Assembly: GCA_016806645.1 (NCBI GenBank)
Contig: JACSYO010002005.1
Coordinates: forward strand, 1,686,001 to 1,750,000
Reading direction: 5' to 3'
From: Ophiodon elongatus
Taxonomy: Eukaryota > Chordata > Actinopteri > Perciformes > Hexagrammidae
Length of the DNA: 64,000 nucleotides
The translations under genes were made by a program, and so were the position numbers. The notes under the pieces are model-generated. The model did no database searches, had not been told where the DNA came from, and was given only the letters and a program-made list of their open reading frames with translations. Positions 37,876 through 46,878 of the stretch are shown piece after piece (position 1 is the first letter of the stretch; every line of letters starts with the position of its first letter).

Positions 37876-38493
37876 CTCTAGAGGGTATCATCCTAATTCT
37901 GCTCTGCATGTATTATTTGGTGCTTTTTGATGGATGCAGAGAATGGATTTGCAATATTTCATATTTAATATAGCCCTTTTTGCGAAAAAAAGGTAAAACA
38001 CAAAATACATTTTAAGAAATTAATTGAAAGATTTTTAACTGTGATGCTGCTCATTAACAATCACATATTTCAAAGCCAGAAAAAAACTGCAATACATCAA
38101 GCATTAAACGTTTATACATTTCAAAGGACTCAGCAAGCTTTCTTAAAACATTACATAAACAAAAACATATTTATATATTTCAAACTCATTTCAAACCTCA
38201 CTGCCCTAAATTCACAACCACAAATCGTTTTTTTTAACAGAAAACCTGAAAAACTAAATCCTGTGAAATTAACCTTTTCAGTAATAAAAATTAATATATT
38301 GGATTGCAAGTGATGCAACTCAGAAAAAGTATGCATGATGTACTGTAGATACACAGCATGCAACCAAACACATTAACACACAAAAGCCATTTTACCACTA
38401 ATGGGGTAGAAAATATGTAGTCAAACTCAAACTGAAAGATTGTGTTGCAGTTATGCACAATGACCAGAAAAGAAAAGAAAAGAAATTTTAAAG

Positions 38494-38742
38494 TTTAAAG
38501 AAATAGACATTTTGGGGAAAAAATTATTCTCTTTTCTTGCGGAGAGTGAGATAAAAAGATCAACATTGCTCTTTCCAAAAGTAACAAAATCTGCATTGCA
38601 GCATCTCACCAATGATCATATCTTGTTTGTGTAATAGCCAGGCATTTGTGAACTGTTTCCCCCTGTTTCTAGTCTGTGCTAAGCCAAGTTTACCTGTTGC
38701 TTATACTAACTGAACAATTATGATTGCTATTGATCTTCTCAT
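38494..38742. mobile_element. MITE in lectin copy 1, truncated at its right end
   Basis: Homologous to 46915-47280 in copy 2: shares CATATCTTGTTTGTG and the left terminus with ACATTTTGGGGAAAAA. It stops at GATCTTCTCAT, where it joins exon 4 directly. The insertion therefore predates the gene duplication, and the truncation came afterwards. Confidence 0.7.
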
Positions 38743-38832
38743 CTTTTGTTCCTTGTGAAAAATCTGCCCATCCTTCTGGCTCCAGTGGAGTTTAAAGTCT
38801 GATAACCCATGTTTCTCCAGTTTAGCATGCAG
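38701..38832 (-). CDS. Lectin copy 1, exon 4 (tail, altered C-terminus)
   Basis: The acceptor CTCTACAG|CTGCATGC is conserved. It encodes LHAKLEKHGLSDFKLHWSQK and DGQIFHKEQK, then departs from copy 2 after HKEQK as MRRSIAIIIVQLV and stop. The departure is exactly where about 140 bp present in copy 2 is missing. The novel end is translated from transposon-derived sequence. Confidence 0.65.
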   Translation of the reverse strand: MHAKLEKHGLSDFKLHWSQKDGQIFHKEQKMRRSIAIIIVQLV

Positions 38833-41519
38833 CTGTAGAGGAATCAAATGTTAAATGTTAAACTGATGTTTTTCATTTTTTGTGGACATTTTAACTATTG
38901 AAAATAGACAATATGCTTTCAGAATATAACTGTGTGGGAGCCAGTGTTTTTTTTAAAAACATTTTCCAAAACCAGGAACGAAATAGCAAACCTATTAGGA
39001 GTCACTTTAACAGTGTCTTTATTTGCTCTAAAGGAAGCTGAAAATGTGAACAAGCTGGCTAACGGTAGTATCCAATCTTACTTCCAAAACAAGGAGAATA
39101 CCATCAGCTTACTATGATACTTTGGGGGTTTACCGGTTACTTTAGAAAAAGCCCTGTTCAGGACTAGCACATCCACTGTGTAGGAGCCAGTCCTGGATGC
39201 TCCTATAGGAGAGTTAAGCTAATGTCTGCTTCTCTGGGGAAGTTGAAACTCCAACAAACTCTTTAGAAAGTCTTGCTTACTGCTTACCTGTTCTAAAATC
39301 TGCTGCTGAATGGCGGGATCTCTCAGGTCGGCCTGAGACCGGAACTTTAACTTGAACGTTTGTTTCTGAGTTGAATAAACATTTTGACAGATGAAAAAGT
39401 TAGTCATGTAACAGCCAACATCCGACCACATTCCTGTGGTTGTGTTGACCGCGGCACAGGATTTCACCGTCTGCTTATTTTTTGAGGGTTGGTTCTCGTT
39501 CCAGTTAGCGAAGTAGCTGGGTGTCTGGTCGGACCAGTAAGCCCAGGTCTTTCTGTGGAGACCGATCCAGGTGAACATTGTCAGCAGTGAGTTGATGTTA
39601 TTATTCTCGGACGCGTTCCTCACACTGGCGAGGTCTGTGTACCTGGACCTACAGTATGTCTTAGCCTCGTACCAAGACATTTGGGTTTCCACTAAAATGT
39701 ACTTGGAAGGACCTTTTTCTGAAAGAAAGAAAAAAGAAAGAAAGTAAAGACAACAGGTTGGACTGTGGGTTGACATTTTGCCATTAAGGTAAAGAAATAT
39801 AAATTACAGTAGAGTCACCTTTGAGGTCTCCTCTCTATTTTCTGACTAAAATAATTTGACATTCATTCAGCAAAGAATGCCAAGATTACAGACTTGCTCA
39901 TTTTAATCGCAGTCATTGTTAGTGTGTGTGTTTTGTTTGTTATATGTTCTTAGTCTATAGGCTCAATTTAATAACAAAAACACTTAATACAATTTAGTGT
40001 AATGACATAACATTATTGCATATATATACTGTACATGTACATTTTATGTAAAACACACATTTTGCTGAGGTTTATGTATTGTATTAGACACATTTCTATA
40101 ATTCAAATCCAAAACCCAAATCAAATATGAAATAAAGACGATGTTTATAATTTGACTTAATTATTTTCAATACAAGCTGAGAGTAGAAACAAGTGAGGAG
40201 TGACAGAGAATGGGAGAGGCAGTAACGACAGAGGGTGAGAGAGAAAACAGTTGTGTGAATTTACTTTAACTTGAACATTTTAATTAAACATTGTCAACAT
40301 TCATTTTCAGAAGTTTTGTGATCAATTTAGCCTCTTCTGTATTTTCAGATTGGAGTGTGTATTATTCATTGCAAACTTTAACCTGATTCTCATGTATTAC
40401 TGCACGACAGATCATTTATACTACTGCCCATTTCAAAGCTATTGTTAGGCCATTATTGCACTCCAAACACTTTAAAATGATAATTTCTTTGCTGGGGGGC
40501 ATGTCCCCTAATCCATCTAGTTTCCTCAGTTTGTGGACGTTAGTATTTCCAAAACTTGACCATAAGTCATGAAAAGTTACTGAGGTCAAAGAACATTTAC
40601 AGTAATGTATTCAGAAGTCATGTAGATACACAAATGCTACATGACAGATATTTTCAGTTGTTAGTGATTGATTGTTATTATAACATCTGTTTAGTGTTGT
40701 TGCTACGGTTGCAATGCCGTTACCACTTTGGTGTTATTAATCTTTGTAATTTACTGATGAAGATCAAATGAGCATGAAACTGGTCAGAGTTTAAAACCAA
40801 TATGTCCAACTAAATGCAAGCTTTTAATCTAAATGTTCTCCTTGCTCTAGTCCCTAATGAATATTTTCTTTTCTTTGTGTTGAAACTGTTATAAAGCAAC
40901 TTGCAACTGATTGACTGACTTATTAAACATCTTTCTTACCATAATAGCAGACTGCAGCACGACGTGGTTTTGAACACGATTTGTCAGCCCAAAGCCCACC
41001 TGACATCATCACAGTGCAGGTTTCGTTGTATTTCTTATTGTTAGGATCATCTGTTTTCCAGTTACTGTACTCATTATTGAAGTCTGCATTTCCCAGTGCC
41101 CACTTCCATCCTGTCATGTTATCATGAAGCCCTATCCATGCGTAGTTTCCAAGGCCCTGCATTGAACTCAGCAGCCTGTCATTGTCGCTCTGATTCTCTA
41201 CGGTGGCGAGGTCAGTGAACTTCTCTCTGCAGTAACTCTGAGCTTCGGTCCAGGTCTTCGACATCTTTACATAGTGGTACTTTCTGATGACGCTGGTAGA
41301 GAGAGCAGTCAGCCCTGATGAATAAGGACTGTTTTTAATTTACACTCATTTATTCTACTGTAATACAACAACCATACAACAAATACAACCATTGTTAAAT
41401 GTATATAATTATCACTACTGTAAATATGTGTGTCTGATTCACTTCTTTATACACAACTTTCTCACACAATCATTTCTCTGACCTGAGAGAGTGAGCACAA
41501 ACAGCAGTGACTTCTTCAT
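38701..41519 (-). CDS. Secreted two-CTLD C-type lectin, copy 1
   Basis: Secreted lectin-like protein of a fish family with two C-type lectin domains and a charged helical tail. Exons (minus): 41483-41519, 40940-41314, 39288-39718 and 38701-38832; 975 nt, 324 residues, phases consistent. Signal peptide MKKSLLFVLTLSGLTALS. CTLD1 spans about 24-137, with the WIGL core at 72-75, DPN at 102-104 and W121-A122-D123, so the WND asparagine is replaced by Ala. CTLD2 spans about 143-250, with WIGL at 188-191, QPS at 214-216 and WSD at 235-237. A tail with FKLKFRSQADLRDP and LEKHGLSDFKLHW follows. No transmembrane segment is seen. Neither CTLD has canonical EPN or QPD, so classical sugar binding is doubtful. 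Exon 4 has lost the splice donor present in copy 2 and reads into TAA at 38701. A 5' UTR exon may end at 41940 (CTCAG|GTAGG), because TTTCCAG lies one base before the ATG. Confidence 0.85.
39288..39718 (-). CDS. Lectin copy 1, exon 3 (CTLD2 and start of tail)
   Basis: 431 nt, phase 1 to 0. Acceptor TTTCTTTCAG|AAAAAGG; donor GAACAG|GTAAGC. It encodes the second CTLD (Cys160, Cys225, Cys240, Cys248; WIGLHRK; MWSDVGC) and the linker TFKLKFRSQADLRDPAIQQQ. Reading on past the donor adds an intronic extension ending in RSRH, which is unlikely to be used. Confidence 0.9.
40940..41314 (-). CDS. Lectin copy 1, exon 2 (CTLD1)
   Basis: 375 nt, phase 1 to 1. It encodes one whole C-type lectin domain with Cys41, Cys112, Cys126 and Cys135, WIGLHD and GLWADKSC. 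Acceptor CATCAG|GGCTG; donor TATG|GTAAG. Confidence 0.9.
41483..41519 (-). CDS. Lectin copy 1, exon 1 (signal peptide)
   Basis: 37 nt encoding MKKSLLFVLTLS and the first base of Gly13; donor CTCTCAG|GTCAG. The upstream TATATTTCCAG|GATG looks like a splice acceptor, so an untranslated first exon is likely. Confidence 0.85.
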
Positions 41520-42420
41520 CCTGGAAATATAAACATGTTACTTTTTGCTATTTGTTTTACAGGACAGAAAATATTTTTTTCCTAAAAGTAAAAATGCCTG
41601 AAATTCCGTAAAATGTACATAAACAAAGCCAAACAAAAGCAATTTTTCAAACAACAGTGCGTCATGATACTCTCTTTAGTTGTGGTTTTGAATCCTTCAT
41701 AAAAATCGAATCAAATGGGATCAATGATGAGGCACATTTGGGAAAAGCTTTAAAAGTTTTAAATCTATGAATGATATCTTAATTATTGGCATATAAGGTG
41801 AAAATTGAATTACCTCAAACTTTACAACCAAATCGTCCATACATATGATAGATCTAATAATTGAATAGTGAGGTAAGCATATCAAACTCAAAGAAGAAGA
41901 TAGAAAACATCATAGAAGGCAGAAGATCATTCGGCCTACCTGAGAAAGTCCCAGCTCTTGTTTCTCCACTTTGTTTCAACGCATCTCAAACCTTTAGTGA
42001 GGATTCACTTACTTGTATTCACTTTGTCCATCCGTCTCCAAGGTAATTATGCAAAGTTATGGTATTGATTTAATCCTGACTTTGGACGACAGTATTTAGA
42101 AACATTCAAATCAAGGTGGTGAAATTGAGCGTGTGACCTTGAACTCGGTCATGAAGAACTTAACGACCCAAAGGCATGAAAGCAACCGGTACTAGTATAA
42201 AGAGTAGTTAACTCATATGAAAAAGTTAGTTTAGAGAATGTTTATCAAACCAGCACCTGCATATCTTGATGAGTTGGAGGGCTGGAGCCTGTCCCAGCAT
42301 GCACTGGTGGAGGAAGACAGACAGATACCCAAAGAAGTCATTACAGAGCTTTTTGTTGATTAAGGAGTTTATACATTCACTTTGCTCATTGATATAAACC
42401 TTCATTATGAACATTATTAT
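41520..42420 (-). promoter_or_regulatory. 5' region of lectin copy 1 (candidate UTR exon and promoter)
   Basis: Nearly identical to 50029-50935 upstream of copy 2. A good donor (CTCAG|GTAGGCC) ends a possible untranslated exon at 41940; the copy 2 counterpart ends at 50449. The promoter would lie between about 41990 and 42250. No definite TATA box was assigned. The near-identity means both copies likely share regulation. Confidence 0.4.
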
Positions 42421-44500
42421 TCATGTACTATAAAAGTAGCAATACTACAATGTTAATATGACATTACAAATAAACGCTCTGCATTCAAAACTGTATTTAA
42501 GTAAAAGTAACTATGAAGAGTAAAATGTACTTAAAGTCAAGAACAAATCAAGTGATTTTTAAAATAACACTTTTATGTCTATTTGTTCTTGTGGTAAGAC
42601 TCGTTTATGATCATTCTCCTCAAAATACCATAATTTTAAGCCTCTGGTACCATAGTTTAACATTTCCCATCTGGCAACGTTGACAAGGACACATATTTGG
42701 TTGCTATCATTGGTTTAGGAAATCCTACAGTAATTACCTTATGTAAAACCAAACTCTTCATCTCACTGGTGATTCGTCTGCGGAGCTTAATTCAAATTGC
42801 CATGAACTATCAGGTGGTGAAATGAAGCATACAACCTTCTGCTCCAGGGTCATTCACATAATTGAAAAGGACATGTTAACAAAATTGTATGGTTCATCTT
42901 TTACACTTTGTTGTTCTACTGTAGAGAATATTATATAATTCATATTGTCATCTGACTAGTCAAATAAAGTTTGACTGAAACATAAATGTGTTGTGTTGTT
43001 CACAGTCAGTATTTGTTACCTTTTAGAATAGAATCACATTTTCATAGTCAGGATGTTAAATGGACTTTTCTTTAGTCTTCTGTATGCATAAAGTCAAATA
43101 TGTTTATCACCTGTATCTCATTTATTATAATTTTTCAAATGAAAGAAAACCCTCTTTAAAAATAAAGCTCTTTATTCAAAGACTGACACTGCAATATACA
43201 TTGGGTACACATAATGCAAAAAGTATCAAAGCCATAATTGGTATGTAAACTATCCAGATCATGTGCTCATCAGTAAAGGGTTACTTCTAGACTGAAGTTG
43301 TGTCAGATGCTGATGGAGCTCTCAGGTCAGCGGTCATTCTGGTGCGTCTTCTCCTCTGATGGTTTCTCTTACTGTGAGGAGAGTCTGCTGGGTTCAGGAA
43401 CACCTCATCAGAAAGCAGCTTAAGGACCGAGCATCAGGTCACTCAGATAACCTGTAAAACATGGCAGATTCAGTGTTAGATTATACTTCATGTAATAACA
43501 TCATGGTGTATGACAGTAAGTATAACAAGAGGAAAGTCATAGTTTACTTCAACATCATCATCTTAAGGTTTGTGGTCGTGGCAACAGCTATGAACGGGGC
43601 GGAAATATGTCGGCGATGTAGGAGGGCGTGTCATTTTCTGCTTTGTCGAGTAACTCGGAAGGTTTGTGATGAACAACCGATGCACCTTTGAAAAAGTGCC
43701 GTATGGTAACTGTTAATGTTCAAAGTCTTTGGGCGGACTTGGAGAATTTCTGGATTCAGTAGGTTATAATAAAAATCAATTTAATAGAAGTTGGCAATAT
43801 AGTGCATAATCCTCAGCTGAGGGTTCATAAGTCAATGGCAGGCCACAGCCTTTCAACAGTTGCCTAAAAAGCAGCCTGAAGAGAGTTACTGTCTGTGCGC
43901 ATTGACCTAAGAGCGCCTCAAACTGACCAGTACATTTGATAATATAGTCTAGTAAAAATGTGCATCGTCGCCTCTCATTGGCTCAGTTTTGTAGCGTGGA
44001 TTTGGTTAAAGTTTTATGATGGTAGAATCGATGATTTCCGTTGGTTTAGATTCGGTGCATCGCCTCCTCCTGGCTTACCGGCACTTGAAGTCATCTCTCC
44101 ACCCTCTCGTAAAGTTGAGCATATCCACTCCTCATGAGGAGTTGTTTTATTGCCCTTTGTGTTGATCTTGGAGACTTCAGTGTCTTCATCCCCCTCTCCC
44201 TATCTCATTCCATGCATACCTGAACTAAGTCTAAGTAAGAAACTCAATGTGGCTGTCTTCTATGTCACGCATACTCCTTCCCATAAGGCTCGCTATTCCT
44301 TATTAATTATCCTTTTTAAGTATCGTAATTTATACATAGACATTCCTTATTTACAAGTGTAAGTCATATTATATTATTACAACCTAACAGAAGACATAAA
44401 ATATGTGATTCAACTATTTCAAGCGGAAAATATAACTCTGAAGGCAAATATTGCTGACTGTCAGCGTTTCACTCAAAGGTGGTCCCCATAGATTCATGAC

Positions 44501-44660
44501 ATGAGGGAGGTAGATGGAGAAAACATCAAGAGCAGGATCATCAACATCCTAGAGAAGGTAGCTCTGCAAATGCGTGACAGTTTGAAGAAAGGAGTCGTCA
44601 TCCATCAAATCCAGAACGACTGCGACCCAATTCAAGAGGAAAATAAGTCAAATTGTATTT
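44501..44660 (+). pseudogene. Possible LINE ORF1-like fragment
   Basis: The open frame starting MREVDGENIKSRIINILEKV, then ALQMRDSLKKGVVIH, resembles the segment before the RNA-binding domain of L1-like ORF1 proteins common in fish (ENxKxxIxxIxxKVA...VHRxG). It is short and degenerate. Assignment is tentative and based on pattern memory only. Confidence 0.3.
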
Positions 44661-44996
44661 GCTACCTTGGAAGTTTATTTATTTATTTATTTTTAAGGAT
44701 TTTACGCTTAATTATCTTAATGTCATATCTTTAAAGGTCAGAGCTATTAAGCATATTACAAAGAAGAAAGCACTCCTTTTCCTATGTAAGATAACTGAGG
44801 CTGATTTAATTAAGAAATACATTGTTGTGAGGCAGATACAAATTTCTGGAAAACACAATGGGGCAACTTTTGCCAAAGTACTTATCATTCAGCTGGTGTT
44901 TTAGTTTGTTCACAAAACCTTTAAGGGCATATTCTTAAAATGGTACCTTTTAGTGATGGTAGATGGATTGCACAAATAATTAAGCAAGATGATGCT

Positions 44997-45126
44997 AACT
45001 GCATTGTTTGTACTATTACTCCCCTCCCTTCAGTGTATGAATGAGTGAATGATGACGAGTAGCGTTAAAGTGCTTTGAGTGGTCAGAAAACTAGAAAAGC
45101 GCAATACAAGTACAGACCATTTACCA
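44997..45126 (+). mobile_element. 3' tail of a teleost LINE/SINE
   Basis: GTGTATGAATGAGTGAATGA, then GTTAAAGTGCTTTGAGTGGT and AGAAAAGCGCAATACAAGTA before CCATTTACCAT, is a retroposon tail I recognise as very frequent in fish genomes. The 5' limit is unknown. Confidence 0.55.
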
Positions 45127-45867
45127 TCCTTCCGAAAAGGTCTTGTTTAATGTAATATCATCCAAACTGAAGGTGCTAAACAATAAGTGTCAAAGTTCAT
45201 ACGTTATTCTTTGCAGGATTGATACCTCCTGGGTTAAACCAAACTTTACAGAACAATAATCTTGTTTTGTTGCTCTTTTTCAAGCTTTCATTGATGGCTG
45301 TCTGGCCTTTCTTCAACCCTGGTACAAAATAATTTACTTTGTGTAATAGAAGATTAACTTTAACATCAAGAATTGATTTATTTCAAAATTCTTTCTCGAC
45401 CCTTCAATTTGTGAAAGAAGTTAATTATTTGTGTGCCCCTTTATCGGACCATAAACAAATAATTTTTAAATGAAATACAACCACCGATAAAAAGATTGAT
45501 AAACAGACTGATAAACATACAGTTAAAAGTGTATTTGTTTTAAATGACACAGCAAGCGCTCATAAAACATATATGGAAATCCTTTATATGAAATAACCCC
45601 TTGAGATGTACCATCACGTGTTCAAGGGGTCCTCAACAACAATTATACAATACAAGCACAATAAGACAAAATATTATCTCGACATTCAAAATCAGGAAAT
45701 CATACTCAAAGAGAGCATAAAAATAGATCATTATTATAAACTACATTGAGAGGAAGAAGATTAGTTTTGGATGCAGCCTGATATACAAAATCAACTTAGT
45801 CTAATATTTGTAAGATTAGTTGTAACGCAAGCTTCTTTCTAACAGTAAATGAAAAGCAATTTCCGGA

Positions 45868-46470
45868 TCAGAAAAGAAAACCAATGCCGTTATTCATTTT
45901 CTTCACTATATAGTTAATATGGCATTTAAATGAAAGTTCAGAGGCGAACCATAGGCCCAGGTATTTGGTATGTTCAACTCCCTGCAGTGGTGTACCATTA
46001 AGACAGGTAATAACACAGTAATAAGCTTTAGATTTAGATGTAATGCTTTGGCGAGGACCAAAAATCATAGTATGAGATTTAGTTTTATTGAATAGTAATT
46101 CATTGGTGGTAAGCCAGTGCAGTAGGGTATTAAAATCTGACTGCACAGCTGATTCAATCTGTAATAAGTTAATTTTTTACGTGTATATTACCATATCGTC
46201 CGCATAATGCTGAACACAACACTCAGAACAAATGGAGGGGAGGTCATTCATAAAAATGGAAAAAAGAAGTGAACCAAGAGTTGAGCCTTAGAGCACTTCA
46301 CGTTGTGTAGTACTTTTTTGTATGACAACACTTTGTTTTCTGTCATCAAGATAAGAATTATACCAAAGTAAAGCATTACATGACAGAACAACAGAAAAGA
46401 GTTCATCTAAAAGACGGTAGTGGTCAACCAGATGAAAAGCTTTGGTCAAATCAATGGAAATTATGCCCAT
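45868..46470 (-). pseudogene. LINE reverse transcriptase pseudogene
   Basis: One minus-strand frame, interrupted by stops at 46288-46290 and 46177-46179, carries RT motifs in order: SIDLTKAFHLVDHYRLLDEL (domain A, DLxKAFxxVDH), GSTLGSLLFSIFMNDL (domain B; the usual PQGS start is damaged), HYADDMVIYT (domain C catalytic YADD at 46195-46206), then FNKTKSHTMIFG and a VEHTKYLGLWF block (thumb). This fits a non-LTR retrotransposon of the large Jockey/CR1/L2/Rex-like group; the clade is not resolved. No endonuclease part was seen, so the copy is 5'-truncated and dead. Confidence 0.85.
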
Positions 46471-46864
46471 TAATTTACTATCGTTTGATGCATAGAAAAT
46501 ATTGTAAGTTTTAACAAAGCAGTAGTTGTAGTATGATAGAGATTAAAAATGCCAAAAACAAAACATATTCATCTGTTTCAAACTCATTTCAAAATATCCC
46601 TACATGATCTGAAGTCACAAGCAGAAATCAGTTTTTTTAACAGCAAACCTGCAAATAAAGTTATATTTGCAATAGACTGCAAGTGATCTAAAAATACAAA
46701 CAGACACATTATATATGATGTACTGTAGATACACAGCATGCAACCAAACATATTAACCCAAAAGCCATTTTATCACTCGTGTAGAAAATATGAAGTGAAA
46801 TTGAAATAGGAACTGAAAGATTGTGTTGCAGTTAAATCCACGATGTCGTCTGCTCACTGACCAC

Positions 46865-46878
46865 TCAGCCAACCGGCC
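46865..46878 (-). CDS. Lectin copy 2, proposed terminal coding exon
   Basis: After the strong acceptor TTCTGCCTCTTTTCAG, two bases complete Gly, then CCG GTT GGC TGA gives PVG and stop. Phase fits exon 4. The exon is only 14 coding bases, so it is an inference from splice signals. The matching sequence is missing from copy 1. Confidence 0.45.

Larger units (their letters stand above)
38100..42870. repeat. Tandem duplicated unit A (lectin copy 1)
   Basis: About 4.7 kb homologous to 46500-51305 in the same orientation. The outer limits are approximate: the left side is recognised by TTTCAAACTCATTTCAAA and the right side by CCAAACTCTTCATCTCACTG. Internal identity varies strongly by segment. Confidence 0.85.
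42421..45867. other. Spacer between lectin copies
   Basis: 42430-42870 is a diverged continuation of the duplicated unit, with an inserted GTAAAGGATCT-family fragment at 42474-42540 that copy 2 lacks. The rest is unique-looking DNA with retroelement fragments (44501-44660, about 44997-45126). No host gene is supported. Confidence 0.5.

Noticed and set aside
42226..42414. Identical 62-codon minus-strand frames upstream of both lectin genes (also 50735-50923)
   Set aside because: Their identity comes from the near-identical converted 5' tract. The peptide has no domain, and the position suggests promoter or leader DNA.
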